Source of the DNA: Prochlorococcus sp. AG-315-B03
GTDB lineage: Bacteria; Cyanobacteriota; Cyanobacteriia; PCC-6307; Cyanobiaceae
NCBI GenBank assembly: GCA_003283745.1
Contig: QBWA01000002.1
Span: 1 to 63,974 of the forward strand
Length of the DNA stretch: 63,974 nucleotides
Direction of reading: 5' to 3'
Shown: positions 30,979 to 42,229 of the stretch, piece by piece
Layout: each line of letters opens with the position of its first letter
Numbering within the stretch: position 1 is the stretch's first letter
Made by a program: the position numbers and the translations under genes
The notes under the pieces: model-generated
Databases searched by the model: none
Told to the model about the DNA's origin: nothing
What the model saw: the letters and a program-made list of their open reading frames with translations, nothing else

Positions 30979-32235
30979 GTGACTATTAAATCTCTTTTAA
31001 CTGAAACAGATCCAAGTGTTGCAGAATTAATTAAAAATGAATTAACTCGTCAAGAAACCCATCTAGAGCTTATAGCAAGCGAAAATTTTGCTTCTAATGC
31101 TGTCATGCAAGCACAAGGATCAGTGCTTACAAATAAATATGCGGAAGGTTTGCCACATAAACGTTATTACGGAGGCTGTGAATATGTTGATGAAATTGAA
31201 AAGCTGGCAATTGAAAGGGCGAAAACACTTTTCAAAGCTAATTGGGCAAATGTTCAATCTCATAGTGGAGCACAAGCAAATTTTGCAGTTTTTTTAAGTC
31301 TTCTGAATCCTGGTGACACAATAATGGGGATGGATTTATCACATGGAGGACATCTAACCCATGGATCACCTGTCAATGTGAGTGGTAAATGGTTTAAAGC
31401 CTGCCATTACGAAGTGGATAAAAAGACCGAAATGCTCGATATGGAAGCTATTAGGAAAAAAGCTATTGAAAATAAACCTAAGTTAATTATCTGCGGGTTT
31501 TCCGCCTACCCACGCAAAATTGACTTCAAAGCATTCCGATCTATTGCAGATGAAGTTGATGCTTTTTTACTTGCAGATATTGCACATATTGCTGGTTTAG
31601 TCGCAAGTGGGCTCCACCCAAATCCGGTCCCATATTGCGATGTAGTTACTACAACTACTCATAAAACACTTAGAGGACCTCGAGGTGGCTTAATCCTTTC
31701 AAGGGATGAAGAGATAGGTAAAAAGCTTGATAAATCTGTATTCCCAGGTACTCAGGGTGGTCCATTAGAACATGTAATTGCAGCCAAAGCTGTGGCATTT
31801 AAAGAAGCTTCAGAACCAGGTTTTGCGATTTACTCTCAAAAGGTAATATCTAATGCCAAAGCCCTAGCAGCTACACTCCAAAATAGAGGCATTTCAATAG
31901 TCAGCAAAGGCACCGATAATCATATAGTTCTTCTTGATCTAAGAAGCATTGGCATGACAGGTAAATTGGCTGATAAATTAGTAAGTGAAATCAAAATCAC
32001 AGCAAATAAAAATACTGTGCCCTTTGACCCTGAATCTCCCTTCGTTACTAGTGGGTTAAGACTTGGTTCAGCAGCATTAACAACTCGAGGTTTTGATGAA
32101 AAAGCTTTTGAAGATGTCGGGGATATTATTGCTAACAGACTTCTTAATCCTGATAATGAAAAAGTAAAGGAAAACTCTATTAATAAAGTATCTGAACTTT
32201 GTAGCAAATTCCCTTTATATAGTGAACACAATTAA
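30979..32235 (+). CDS. glyA: Serine hydroxymethyltransferase, GTG start
   Basis: [56 protein letters not shown]. Confidence 0.98.
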   Translation: MTIKSLLTETDPSVAELIKNELTRQETHLELIASENFASNAVMQAQGSVLTNKYAEGLPHKRYYGGCEYVDEIEKLAIERAKTLFKANWANVQSHSGAQANFAVFLSLLNPGDTIMGMDLSHGGHLTHGSPVNVSGKWFKACHYEVDKKTEMLDMEAIRKKAIENKPKLIICGFSAYPRKIDFKAFRSIADEVDAFLLADIAHIAGLVASGLHPNPVPYCDVVTTTTHKTLRGPRGGLILSRDEEIGKKLDKSVFPGTQGGPLEHVIAAKAVAFKEASEPGFAIYSQKVISNAKALAATLQNRGISIVSKGTDNHIVLLDLRSIGMTGKLADKLVSEIKITANKNTVPFDPESPFVTSGLRLGSAALTTRGFDEKAFEDVGDIIANRLLNPDNEKVKENSINKVSELCSKFPLYSEHN

Positions 32236-33514
32236 AGGAAATATAATCGAAAAAGAAGAGAATAAAGGTGCTGAAATCCTATCCATTGGAAGTGAATTAT
32301 TGCTTGGTAATATCTTAAATACTAATGCTCAATGGTTAGCAGAGGAGTTAGCTTTTTTAGGAATACCCCATTTTAGACAGACTGTTATTGGAGATAATTC
32401 TTCAAGGCTAAAAGAGGCAATACTTGAAGCTTCATCTAGATGCCAAATTCTCATAACAACTGGGGGATTAGGTCCAACTCCTGATGATATAACAACTAAG
32501 ACAATTGCTTCGGCATTCAATACACCCTTAGAAGAAAGAAATGATCTTTTAATTGAATTAAAAACTAAATTAAAAGATAAAGGATATATATTATCCAAAA
32601 GTCAAAAGAAGCAGTGCTTAGTTCCCTCTGGATCTGAAATTCTAAAAAATTCAACTGGCACAGCCTCTGGGATTATTTGGAGTCCAATTCCAGGTTTCTT
32701 AATAATGACTTTTCCAGGTGTGTCAAGTGAACTTAAAGAAATGTGGAAAAAAGAAGCCTTCCCTTGGCTTGTTAAAAACAGATTTTCCAACGAACAGATA
32801 GCAAGTAAAATATTACTTTTTTCAGGTATAAGTGAATCATCTTTAGCCGATAAGATTCCACATTTACTTGAAAAAGAAAATCCAACGGTTGCAACCTATG
32901 CAAGTCTTGGACAATTGAAATTAAGAATCACAGCTAGAGGAATTAACCTAGAGGAAGCGAATAAAAAAATAGAGCCTATCGAAAAAGAATTAGTTAAATT
33001 AACTGGTTCAAAATGCTATGGAGAGAACAATCAAACTATTGAAGAATTAGTAATTAAAATGCTAATCAATAACAAAGAGAGCATTGCAGTAGCGGAATCA
33101 TGTACTGGTGGTGGCTTGGCATCTGCACTTACAAAGATTCCAGGTTCATCAAAGGTTTTTTCAGGAGGAATAATTGCTTATAACAATTCAATAAAACAAG
33201 AATTATTAGGAGTAGCAGAAGAAATAATTACAAAATATGGAGCCGTTTCTTCTCAAGTTGTTGAGGCCATGTCAGAGGGTGTGCAAAAAAAATTTAAAGT
33301 GGATTGGTCCATTTCCATAAGCGGAATAGCTGGTCCTTCTGGAGGCAGTGAAGATAAACCTATAGGTTTAGTAAGTTTTTGCATTAAAGGTCCAAATAAA
33401 ATGGTGACATGGGAAGAAAAATTTGGATCTTATAAGACAAGAAAAGATATTCAAAAATTGAGCGTTTTAAAGGCTCTCGATAGATTACGTTTATGTATGC
33501 TCAAGCAAAGCTAA
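32222..33514 (+). CDS. cinA: CinA-like competence/damage-inducible protein, GTG start
   Basis: [70 protein letters not shown]. Confidence 0.95.
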   Translation: MNTIKGNIIEKEENKGAEILSIGSELLLGNILNTNAQWLAEELAFLGIPHFRQTVIGDNSSRLKEAILEASSRCQILITTGGLGPTPDDITTKTIASAFNTPLEERNDLLIELKTKLKDKGYILSKSQKKQCLVPSGSEILKNSTGTASGIIWSPIPGFLIMTFPGVSSELKEMWKKEAFPWLVKNRFSNEQIASKILLFSGISESSLADKIPHLLEKENPTVATYASLGQLKLRITARGINLEEANKKIEPIEKELVKLTGSKCYGENNQTIEELVIKMLINNKESIAVAESCTGGGLASALTKIPGSSKVFSGGIIAYNNSIKQELLGVAEEIITKYGAVSSQVVEAMSEGVQKKFKVDWSISISGIAGPSGGSEDKPIGLVSFCIKGPNKMVTWEEKFGSYKTRKDIQKLSVLKALDRLRLCMLKQS

Positions 33515-33538
33515 GTTCCCTATTACTACATTTGAAAA

Positions 33539-34960
33539 TTGAGTTCTAATACCCTCTATGACAAAGTTTGGGACTTGCACTGGATAAGTAAATCATCCGG
33601 TGGACCTTCACAGCTTTTTGTTGGTCTTCATCTTATTCACGAAGTAACTAGCCCTCAAGCATTTGCAGCGATTGAAGAAAAAAAACTAAAAGTCAAATTT
33701 CCACATCTAACTGTTGCAACAGTTGATCACATAGTTCCAACAACAAATCAGCAGCGTCCTTTTCCTGATCCTCTTGCTGAGGAAATGCTTTCTACTTTAG
33801 AAAGAAATTGCAGCATTCATAAAATTAAACTTCATGGCATCGGCAGCGATCATCAAGGAGTAGTTCATGTTATGGCTCCAGAGCTTGGATTAACACAACC
33901 AGGGATGACTGTAGCCTGTGGAGATTCACATACCTCTACCCATGGAGCGTTTGGAGCAATTGCATTTGGGATAGGAACCAGTCAGGTTCGAGATGTTTTA
34001 GCGAGCCAAAGCTTGGCGATGAAAAAATTAAAAGTGAGACGAATTTGGATAGAAGGAGCACTCCGCCAAGGTGTTTATGCGAAAGATCTAATTCTCCATA
34101 TTATTCGTACATTAGGTGTTAAAGGTGGAGTTGGTTTTGCTTATGAATTCGCTGGTCCCGCAATAGAAAAACTCTCTATGGAAGAAAGGATGACCATTTG
34201 CAATATGGCTATAGAGGGAGGCGCCAGATGCGGCTATATAAATCCTGATGAGAATACATATAAATATTTAAAAGGCAGAAAATATGCACCTCAAGGAAAA
34301 GCATGGGATTTAGCTATTCGCTGGTGGAAAAGTTTATGCAGTGACTACAACGCTATTTTTGATGATGAGATTAAGTTAAATGCATCAGCAATTGAACCAA
34401 CAGTTACTTGGGGAATAACTCCAGGACAAGGAATATCAATCAAAGAAAATATTCCAAATCCTGAGTTACTGCCAAAAAACGATCAACAAATAGCCAAAGA
34501 TGCATGCTCTTATATGGATCTTGCCCCGGGCTCTCCTATTGAAGGGACAAAAGTTGATGTTTGCTTTATTGGAAGCTGTACCAATGGCAGATTAAGTGAC
34601 CTCCAAGAAGCAGCTAAAATCGTAGAAGGTCATAAGGTTGCAACCGGAATAAAAGCATTTGTAGTTCCTGGTTCACAACATGTAGCCAGGCAGGCTGAAC
34701 TAAAAGGTCTTCATAAGATTTTCCTTAAAGCTGGTTTCGAATGGCGTGAACCAGGCTGCTCAATGTGTTTAGCAATGAATCCTGACAAACTTGATGGAAG
34801 GCAAATAAGTGCGAGTTCTAGTAATAGAAATTTCAAAGGCAGACAAGGCTCTGCGAAAGGAAGAACCCTATTAATGAGCCCAGCTATGGTTGCTGCTGCT
34901 GCAATTAATGGAAAAGTTACAGATGTAAGAAAGCTCTTTAAAAATTCAAAGTTTTCATAG
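33539..34960 (+). CDS. leuC: 3-isopropylmalate dehydratase large subunit, TTG start
   Basis: [61 protein letters not shown]. Confidence 0.98.
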   Translation: MSSNTLYDKVWDLHWISKSSGGPSQLFVGLHLIHEVTSPQAFAAIEEKKLKVKFPHLTVATVDHIVPTTNQQRPFPDPLAEEMLSTLERNCSIHKIKLHGIGSDHQGVVHVMAPELGLTQPGMTVACGDSHTSTHGAFGAIAFGIGTSQVRDVLASQSLAMKKLKVRRIWIEGALRQGVYAKDLILHIIRTLGVKGGVGFAYEFAGPAIEKLSMEERMTICNMAIEGGARCGYINPDENTYKYLKGRKYAPQGKAWDLAIRWWKSLCSDYNAIFDDEIKLNASAIEPTVTWGITPGQGISIKENIPNPELLPKNDQQIAKDACSYMDLAPGSPIEGTKVDVCFIGSCTNGRLSDLQEAAKIVEGHKVATGIKAFVVPGSQHVARQAELKGLHKIFLKAGFEWREPGCSMCLAMNPDKLDGRQISASSSNRNFKGRQGSAKGRTLLMSPAMVAAAAINGKVTDVRKLFKNSKFS

Positions 34961-34970
34961 GGCCATCAAA

Positions 34971-35582
34971 ATGAACCAAGATTTTCCAGCAGGAGAAATA
35001 AAGACAATTTCCGGCAGAAGCTTTGCCATCAAAGGTGATGATATTGATACTGACAGAATAATTCCAGCAAGATTTCTCAAATGTGTCAGTTTTTCTGCTT
35101 TAGGAGAACAAGTTTTCGCTGATGATAGAACTGAACTGAAAGGCTTACATCCATTTGACCTGAAGGAGAATAAAGGAGCAAAAATTCTTGTAGTAAATGA
35201 TAATTTTGGATGTGGTTCAAGTAGAGAACATGCACCACAAGCTCTAATGAGATGGGGTATCAGATTAATTATAGGAGAGAGTTTTGCTGAAATATTTTTC
35301 GGAAATTGTCTTGCCTTAGGCATCCCATGTCTAACTTCATCGAAATTAGAAATAAAAAGATTACAAAACTTAGTCAAAAAGAATCCAAAGCTAATTTGGG
35401 TTTTTAATCTTCAGGAATTATCAATTATAAATAATAGAGAAGTATTCAAACTTCAGATTGAGAAAGGAGACAAAGAAATGCTCCTATCTGGGAAATGGGA
35501 TGCAACAAAACAACTTTTACAAGAAGAAGAAAGAATAAAAGAAACAATGCAAAGATTACCTTATTTAAATAACTTCAAGTAA
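34971..35582 (+). CDS. leuD: 3-isopropylmalate dehydratase small subunit
   Basis: DIDTDRIIPARFLK; NDNFGCGSSREHAPQAL. Confidence 0.97.
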   Translation: MNQDFPAGEIKTISGRSFAIKGDDIDTDRIIPARFLKCVSFSALGEQVFADDRTELKGLHPFDLKENKGAKILVVNDNFGCGSSREHAPQALMRWGIRLIIGESFAEIFFGNCLALGIPCLTSSKLEIKRLQNLVKKNPKLIWVFNLQELSIINNREVFKLQIEKGDKEMLLSGKWDATKQLLQEEERIKETMQRLPYLNNFK

Positions 35583-35587
35583 AAGAT

Positions 35588-37618
35588 TTAAAATTTTGCT
35601 TTCACTGCATTATCAAATTTAAAACCATTTAAACGAAAATATAATCCACCAGCATTCTGATCTGGATGATAGTAAAGTCCACATTCATATGCTCGCTTAT
35701 GTAATAAGAAGCCTAACTTTGTTCCATAATATTCTCGGTAGTTTTCGGATTTAGTATCAACATTAAGATTTGATTCTAGACTCAATATAAAAGGCCCATA
35801 CAATTGCTGAGCTAAAGATAGATTGATTGTTCTTAAATCTATTGCATTATCAAATTTAAATGGACTATTTCCTGATTTTATTTTAATACCTGGCATTATT
35901 GAAATCTTAGTATAATCTAAAAAATTCCTTTTTAGATTGCCTAATCTAAGTTCTGGTCCAGCACTAAATTTAACAAATGCCTGCTCACTTCCATCTTCAT
36001 AGTTAAAGTAAGCTGAGTTAACTTTAGTTCTTAAAATGAATTCAGGCTTTATCAAAACAGGCGATAACAGACTTTTAGTTGTTTCTTCTAAATCTTTCTG
36101 ATCACTCTGCCAGAGATAATAATCACTATCTAATGATGCAAATAAACTAGAGCGCCAAAGACTAGTTGATTCATTACTAAAAAGTTTTTCTGCTTCATAA
36201 TTTGCCAATCCAATACGCAAATTGAACCTATTTTTTATTTCACCTAAATCAAATTCATTACCTTTATCAAGGAATCCACCATAAGCTGATTTTATTTCTG
36301 TTTCACCAATTGTCCCATTCCAAGCCCTAAAACGGTAAGCAGTAAATATATTAAGATCAACCTCATTCAAAATAGGAGATTGTAATTCCCTCCTAAAGGT
36401 TGATGAATGCCTCAAACCATCAAATAAGTTATCAATATTTAGAGTGCTAAAATCATTTCTACTTTCATATTTCCAGTTTTCATAGTCCGCATCAATATTT
36501 ATATTTAAACCAATTAGATCTGAAAATTTTATTGCATTATCATTTCCTGCATAACTGTTACTTTTACCTTTTAAAGCTCTTTGTATTAAAATTTGTGGCT
36601 GAAGATCTATATTAATATTCTTATTTAAGAGAATGGGATCGTTTCTTCTGATCAATACAAATCCATCTCTATCTTTACCATCAAAGATTAATTCAAATCT
36701 ACTTTTTTTCTTTCTCTCTCCACCAAATCTTTTTTTTCCAATAGGAATTCTAGCAATCCCGTTAAAGTTTAAATAATTTTTAGATGAAGTAATAACCATT
36801 TCGTCATCTTCTTCTCTTGCAATAACATCAAAAGCTTCAAAAGAAATCTGGATAGGGTCAAATGGATCATTTGTAAACGTAATCTGTTCAGATTTCCATC
36901 CATTTTCTTCAATAGAAATAAGTTTTGATTTAAACCTCCAATGATTAATTGAGCCTATTGATTTATCAGTTCTAGTTATTTGATTATCTGGTACTTTTAT
37001 ATTCCCAATAGTAAATTCAATTCCATCCACTAAATTAATCCTTCTATTATATTTTAATTTATTTTCAGAGATATTTTCTATTAATAATCTCTCGATCTCG
37101 CTAGTTAATTTTAAATCTTCAATAACATTATCAATATCTATAATCCCATAAGAATCTTCAATTTTTCCTACTTTTTTAAGGAAATTATATTTAAATATTG
37201 TGCCCCTGAAATATTGCCCTCCTCTTTCAAACCTTACATTACCTTCTGCATTTAAAGTATTAGACAATCTATCATATCTGATAAGGTCAGCCCTTAAAAT
37301 GCCTCCATTAATTATTGCCTTGGCATTACCTTTCGCAATATAAATATTCTGATTATAGTCATACTGTTTGTCTGCAAAGATTTTTAAAGTTAAAATAGGA
37401 TTTTCATCTTTTTCATACGACAAGATTTCAGATTGTTGTAATACTGGAAAATCAGTTTGATTATTTAAACTTTCAGAAATTAAATTATATCTCTGATGAT
37501 TTCCTGAATTGTAATTAGTTTTTTCTACTGCTTTTACTACGTCAAATAGCGAAAACAAAAAAGCAAGCCCTAGAATCCTAAGGCTTACAAAAACGAAAGA
37601 ATTTAATCTCGCCGCCAA
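35588..37618 (-). CDS. DUF3769-like outer-membrane protein with OstA/LptA-like N-terminal repeats (LptD-like)
   Basis: 676 aa; signal-like N-terminus; NIYIAKGNAKAIINGGILRADLIRYDRLSNTLNAEGNVRFERGGQYFRGTIFKYNF; beta-rich C-terminus ending in aromatic K-F. Confidence 0.75.
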   Translation of the reverse strand: MAARLNSFVFVSLRILGLAFLFSLFDVVKAVEKTNYNSGNHQRYNLISESLNNQTDFPVLQQSEILSYEKDENPILTLKIFADKQYDYNQNIYIAKGNAKAIINGGILRADLIRYDRLSNTLNAEGNVRFERGGQYFRGTIFKYNFLKKVGKIEDSYGIIDIDNVIEDLKLTSEIERLLIENISENKLKYNRRINLVDGIEFTIGNIKVPDNQITRTDKSIGSINHWRFKSKLISIEENGWKSEQITFTNDPFDPIQISFEAFDVIAREEDDEMVITSSKNYLNFNGIARIPIGKKRFGGERKKKSRFELIFDGKDRDGFVLIRRNDPILLNKNINIDLQPQILIQRALKGKSNSYAGNDNAIKFSDLIGLNINIDADYENWKYESRNDFSTLNIDNLFDGLRHSSTFRRELQSPILNEVDLNIFTAYRFRAWNGTIGETEIKSAYGGFLDKGNEFDLGEIKNRFNLRIGLANYEAEKLFSNESTSLWRSSLFASLDSDYYLWQSDQKDLEETTKSLLSPVLIKPEFILRTKVNSAYFNYEDGSEQAFVKFSAGPELRLGNLKRNFLDYTKISIMPGIKIKSGNSPFKFDNAIDLRTINLSLAQQLYGPFILSLESNLNVDTKSENYREYYGTKLGFLLHKRAYECGLYYHPDQNAGGLYFRLNGFKFDNAVKAKF

Positions 37619-37699
37619 ATTCCCCTTGCCGACGAAATGATATTACTGATCAATGCTATTAAAGGAGCTTTTTGAGTCCAGTAATTAGCGTGGCAGAGT

Positions 37700-37828
37700 T
37701 TAATCCTGAGGACTTTCTAGATCCTTTCTATTTGGTGTCCTTGTTGGATCACTTGCCAGAAAGCCAAACAAAAAGATTCCAACAAAAAAGAAGACGACCG
37801 TGTAGACGGAAATCTTAAGGGCAAGCAT
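37700..37828 (-). CDS. psbI: Photosystem II protein PsbI (42 aa; absent from ORF track)
   Basis: Reverse-strand translation [42 protein letters not shown]. Confidence 0.97.
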   Translation of the reverse strand: MLALKISVYTVVFFFVGIFLFGFLASDPTRTPNRKDLESPQD

Positions 37829-38209
37829 GGATACTGACCGACTGAATAGAGTTTCAAACCTATCCTATTAAGTCACTAACTCCAATCATAAAAGGAAAGG
37901 TGTTACAGACTTTTGGATAATGAAAAAAAGATTTTCTTCTAGAAAAACACTCTAAAGCCTTTTAAAAACTAATGTTTCCTTAATTAGTCAAAACTGTTTT
38001 TTTATTTTGAGATAAAAAAAATCTTTACCCTAATGACTATTTCTCTGTAATTTTTTACGATATTGATCAACTTTTAAAGGTTTTTATGTTCCCAATTTTG
38101 AAAATGTTTTAGGACATTCCATCACAAGTTTCAACAGTGACGTCTTCTTTTGGACTATTTCTCATACAATATCTGGACTCAAACAAAACCTGAGCTTCGA
38201 GTAACGAAC

Positions 38210-38413
38210 ATGGGACAAAAAACAGCACTTGGATCTTTGCTGAAATCAATCGGCAATTCTGGCCAAGGAAAGGTAGTGCCTGGATGGGGTGCAACACCCG
38301 TGATGGCCTTTGTAGGACTCTTATTACTTGTATTCCTAGTAATTATGCTTCAGATTTATAATCAATCTCTTCTTCTACAAGGATTCTCAGTTGATTGGAA
38401 TGGAGTGAATTGA
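38210..38413 (+). CDS. psbH: Photosystem II phosphoprotein PsbH (start corrected to ATG 38210)
   Basis: [63 protein letters not shown]. Confidence 0.97.
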   Translation: MGQKTALGSLLKSIGNSGQGKVVPGWGATPVMAFVGLLLLVFLVIMLQIYNQSLLLQGFSVDWNGVN

Positions 38414-38441
38414 TCAATTTCTGAGTAATTGAGGTTCGCCC

Positions 38442-38660
38442 ATGAATATTTTTGGAGTTGGTCTACCTGAAGTAGCAGTTATTGCTGGCTTAGTATTGAT
38501 CATTTTCGGTCCAAAACGTCTTCCTGAACTTGGACGAACCCTTGGGAAAACTCTTAAAGGGCTTCAAAGTGCCTCTACAGAGTTTGAACGTGAAATCAAA
38601 AATGCTATGTCAGAAGAACAGTCTTTAAATGAAGACAGCTCTTCTGACATAGAAAATTGA
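38442..38660 (+). CDS. tatA: Sec-independent protein translocase TatA
   Basis: FGVGLPEVAVIAGLVLIIFGPKRLPELGRTLGKTLKGL. Confidence 0.95.
   Translation: MNIFGVGLPEVAVIAGLVLIIFGPKRLPELGRTLGKTLKGLQSASTEFEREIKNAMSEEQSLNEDSSSDIEN
38605..38652 (+). promoter_or_regulatory. Long hairpin embedded in the tatA 3' coding end
   Basis: ctatgtcagaaga / tcttctgacatag 13-bp perfect arms plus inner gtct/agac; no T-tract immediately downstream. Confidence 0.6.
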
Positions 38661-38720
38661 TGACACATCAACCTTAAAAAAAAACTCTATTCAAATCTCT
38701 AGTAAGTTCTTACCTAAGGT

Positions 38721-39332
38721 ATGAGCTCAGATGAATTGAAAATCTTTATTGGGTTGGGCAACCCTGGAGTTGAATACCTTAAGACTCGCCATAATATTGG
38801 TTTTATGGTACTTGAGGAGATTGCCAGGCTAAATAATTCAGAGTTCCGTCAAAGTAAAAAAATATTTGGAAAGATTTGTGAGATTGGTCTAGCAAATAAT
38901 AAAAAAAGGCTTTTAATGCCTACGACATTTATGAATGAAAGTGGTAGATCAATACGAGCAGCAAAAGATTGGTTTGGATTAAATAACAGTGAATTATTAG
39001 TATTAGTTGACGATATGGACCTGCCACTTGGCAAAATCAGGCTTCGTTCCAAGGGTAGTTCAGGAGGCCATAATGGTTTAAAAAGTATTATCAAACATCT
39101 AGGTACAAACGAATTTAATAGGTTAAAGATTGGCATTGGCCCCCCAAGCAGCATTACTAAAGAAAGAAAGATGAAAACTGTTTCTCATGTACTAGGAAAG
39201 TTTTCATCAGAAGAAATACCAATATTAAATTCGGTAATACAAGAGATAATTACTGGTATTGAATTGCTTCAAACAAATGGATGGGAGAAAACCAGTACTC
39301 GCCTAAACTCTTACAAACCAGATATTTCATAA
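38721..39332 (+). CDS. pth: Peptidyl-tRNA hydrolase
   Basis: FIGLGNPGVEYLKTRHNIGFMVLEEI; VDDMDLPLGKIRLRSKGSSGGHNGLKSI. Confidence 0.97.
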   Translation: MSSDELKIFIGLGNPGVEYLKTRHNIGFMVLEEIARLNNSEFRQSKKIFGKICEIGLANNKKRLLMPTTFMNESGRSIRAAKDWFGLNNSELLVLVDDMDLPLGKIRLRSKGSSGGHNGLKSIIKHLGTNEFNRLKIGIGPPSSITKERKMKTVSHVLGKFSSEEIPILNSVIQEIITGIELLQTNGWEKTSTRLNSYKPDIS

Positions 39333-39344
39333 ATTCAAATAGAA

Positions 39345-39602
39345 ATGTATGAAAAACCAACAACCACTGCTTATCTCAGAATTGATAAGCAGTGCTTCAG
39401 AGAAAAACAAGTAGAGGGAAAAGTCTGTGCAGGAGATTTTGAATGGGATTTCACTTGGGCTTTTAGTCAAGGTCAACTTTATGTTGAACCTCCTTTAGGA
39501 AGAGCTCTTATAAAAGATGCATTAGAACGATTTCTCGTCAAAGCAGATTACAAGCTTGAGTCAGGAGGGGATTATATTTTTACTATCAGGGCCAAATTTT
39601 AA
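39345..39602 (+). CDS. DUF3146-like cyanobacterial protein
   Basis: TTTAYLRIDKQCFREKQVEGKVCAGDFEWDFTWAFSQGQLYVEPPLGRAL; recognition of family. Confidence 0.65.
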   Translation: MYEKPTTTAYLRIDKQCFREKQVEGKVCAGDFEWDFTWAFSQGQLYVEPPLGRALIKDALERFLVKADYKLESGGDYIFTIRAKF

Positions 39603-40044
39603 TATTGACTTTATTAGGCCAATTAAGTCTTGTATTTAAAAAATCTTCCAACAAAATCATAGCCACAATTGGATCAAGGTTTTCAGGTGGAAAAAGTAAT
39701 TCTTTTGGAATAAAACGAAAAATATATTTAGGGGGCCAAAGCTCCCAATATCTAAATCTTGCACGCATTGTTGATCCACTTTCATCTACGACAACCAAAT
39801 TATAAAGATTTTTTACCTTGAGTTTTTCTTTGAAAAAATTACAGTTTGTTCCGTTCCCAATAATAATTTTTTCGATAATATGATTTTCATACCAAAAAGA
39901 AATTAAGTCAGGAAAATCTTCTAGAGTAGATATTCTTGCATCAATAACATTTCTAGATATTATATCAACTAATAATAACCCACATTTTTTATTCCCAGGG
40001 TCTATTGAAATTAACTTACTCATTGATTCAATTTCCTCTGCCAT
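39586..40044 (-). CDS. RuvC/RNase H-fold resolvase-like protein
   Basis: LISIDPGNKKCGLLLVD (DPGxxxxG); VVDESGSTMRARFRYWE; DPIVAMILLEDFL. Confidence 0.7.
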   Translation of the reverse strand: MAEEIESMSKLISIDPGNKKCGLLLVDIISRNVIDARISTLEDFPDLISFWYENHIIEKIIIGNGTNCNFFKEKLKVKNLYNLVVVDESGSTMRARFRYWELWPPKYIFRFIPKELLFPPENLDPIVAMILLEDFLNTRLNWPNKVNIKIWP

Positions 40045-41105
40045 CTTTCATCATCACTAAACGCTCCTGATTTTGCTGCTGGGCTATTAGCCGTGGCATC
40101 TAACCAAGATTGTCTGCCTACATCATCAACAGAAGAGATTTCTGCTCCTTGGTTATTGTCATTCTTAGAATTATTACTCCGATTATCATTTCTCAGATTT
40201 TTTACTGAAGACTTTAATTCTAGAGAAATAGGTACCTTATCTCCACTATAACTATTCTCCATAGCCTTTGAAATAATTTCAAAATTACCTTTTCCCTTCC
40301 TAATTAAAGTTTTACCTAAATCATTAATCTGATTAGGATTTATTTTTAACTCCGAGCTTAGAGATCCTCTTCTTTTGACCTCAGCTAATGTTGAAGAAAG
40401 TAGAATTTTAATCTTATTTGTTATTGATTCTGAATCTAACTCAAGTGTCTTTATATCCATTTTTGATATTACTTCCCCTTTTACAGCAATAGTTTTATTA
40501 AGTGTGGCTTCTGGAAAGGCATACACATATTTCTCACCTCTAAGTATATTCCCAGCTGATCTAATACTTACAACCCAAGTTCTATTATCACCTATAACTT
40601 TTTCCAACTCTTCAATATGGTCCTTACGAACTAGTAATAATCTTCGATACTTTGATTGACTAGTTTTAGACAAGTTAAAAGCAAATAAATTAGCTTGTTG
40701 TAATAACCTTTCAATTTCTTTTTTTATATCTTCATTATTTTTCACACGAATAGTTCTAGTCACTAAAGACTGTCCACTACTTATTACAACATCTCCACTT
40801 CTTAAAGCGTAAATATTTTTCTCTAATTTTTTCAGTTCTTTTTCCCCCTCTGTGATTCTTTTTTGGATTCCCTCTAATTGAAACAATCCAACTCTAAGTT
40901 GACTGTTAAATGCAACCATAATTGCAAATGAAATCGCACTGATAAAACTCCCAGTAAACACTGTTATTAATACTGCTGTACTTTTAGGCCTTAACTTAAA
41001 TATGCTTAAACGTGCTTTACCAACTTTGGTGCCAAGCCTATCTCCCAATGTAGAGACTATTCCCCCTAAGAGTAATAAAGAAAAAATCAGAACCCAACCA
41101 GTCAC
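40020..41105 (-). CDS. DUF3084 family coiled-coil membrane protein
   Basis: MTGWVLIFSLLLLGGIVSTLGDRLGTKVGKARLSIFKLRPKSTAVLITVFTGSFISA. Confidence 0.85.
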   Translation of the reverse strand: MTGWVLIFSLLLLGGIVSTLGDRLGTKVGKARLSIFKLRPKSTAVLITVFTGSFISAISFAIMVAFNSQLRVGLFQLEGIQKRITEGEKELKKLEKNIYALRSGDVVISSGQSLVTRTIRVKNNEDIKKEIERLLQQANLFAFNLSKTSQSKYRRLLLVRKDHIEELEKVIGDNRTWVVSIRSAGNILRGEKYVYAFPEATLNKTIAVKGEVISKMDIKTLELDSESITNKIKILLSSTLAEVKRRGSLSSELKINPNQINDLGKTLIRKGKGNFEIISKAMENSYSGDKVPISLELKSSVKNLRNDNRSNNSKNDNNQGAEISSVDDVGRQSWLDATANSPAAKSGAFSDDERWQRKLNQ

Positions 41106-41171
41106 AGAGATAACTAAATAAAGGGATGAATGAATGAATCAATCATCTTTAACACTAATAGAATAGACCCT

Positions 41172-41912
41172 TTAATTGAATCGTTTAGCTAAAGCTATTG
41201 GATCAAAGATAGTTATTTTTTTTCTCTCAATTTCCAACAATGATGAATTCTTCAAATCTCCAAGCAAACGAGTAATAGTAACTCGAGTTGAACCGATAGC
41301 TTCAGCAATAGATTGATGTGAGAGCCTCAAATCAATCGTCACGCCCTTTTCGCAGGGCACTCCAAAGTCCCTACATAAAACAAGCAAAAAACTAGCCAGC
41401 CTAGAAGACATGTCCCTATGAGTTAATGTCTCAATCATTGTTTCAGTTTGAAGTATTCGACTTGATAAACCTTGAAGCAAAAGCAAGCCAACTGAAGTAT
41501 CTTGCTCAATTGCATTTCTAACAGAGGTAGCTGGGGCAGAAACCAGTTCTACTCTAGTAAAAGCAACAGAATGATAAAAACGATCTGATCTATGTCCCGT
41601 TAGCAACGAAAGGACCCCAAAAAGGCTGTTTTCCCTTAAGAGAGCAACAGTTATCTCTTCTCCTGTTTCATAGACCCTACTTAATCGGACGGCACCACGT
41701 CTAATTAGGTAAACCCTCTCAGCCGGGTCTCCGGGGAAAAAAATTGTTTTAGATCTATCTATTACCTCAGTCGCAACACCATCCAGTGTTCTAATGACAT
41801 CTAAAAGTGTTTTGTCAGGAAATTGCACAGAAGAAGAAGCATTAATAGTTTTTTGATTGGATTTATTTCTTGGCTGATTGAAATGAGTAAAGCCACGATA
41901 TGAAGTGACCAT
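41172..41912 (-). CDS. ntcA: Global nitrogen regulator NtcA (CRP/FNR family)
   Basis: [95 protein letters not shown]. Confidence 0.97.
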   Translation of the reverse strand: MVTSYRGFTHFNQPRNKSNQKTINASSSVQFPDKTLLDVIRTLDGVATEVIDRSKTIFFPGDPAERVYLIRRGAVRLSRVYETGEEITVALLRENSLFGVLSLLTGHRSDRFYHSVAFTRVELVSAPATSVRNAIEQDTSVGLLLLQGLSSRILQTETMIETLTHRDMSSRLASFLLVLCRDFGVPCEKGVTIDLRLSHQSIAEAIGSTRVTITRLLGDLKNSSLLEIERKKITIFDPIALAKRFN

Positions 41913-42229
41913 AGTTAATTAAATATTCGATTGAGATTAATAAATAGAGATAAAACGATATGTAGCCATAGAGACTTTTTACAGTCTAAGTCAAATAAAA
42001 AACAATTTTATTTTAGTGAATTTGATAAAACCATATCTGTCGCGATAAAAAGCTTAAAAGTCAGAAATTAATCGATTTGGATTTGCATCATGAAATTTCT
42101 GCTGCTTAGGCCTAAAGAAACAACCATTAATCAAATCAACAAATTCCCAACCTCTACACCACAGATAGTGTCAATTAGGTTGATTGCAAGACTTATGCCG
42201 CTAGATTGAATTTAGGTTTCCATATTCTG

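Noticed and set aside
38109-38297. Minus-strand 62-aa ORF opposite psbH, considered as psbN
   Set aside because: Sequence ([15 protein letters not shown]...) has no PsbN features and is antisense to conserved psbH codons
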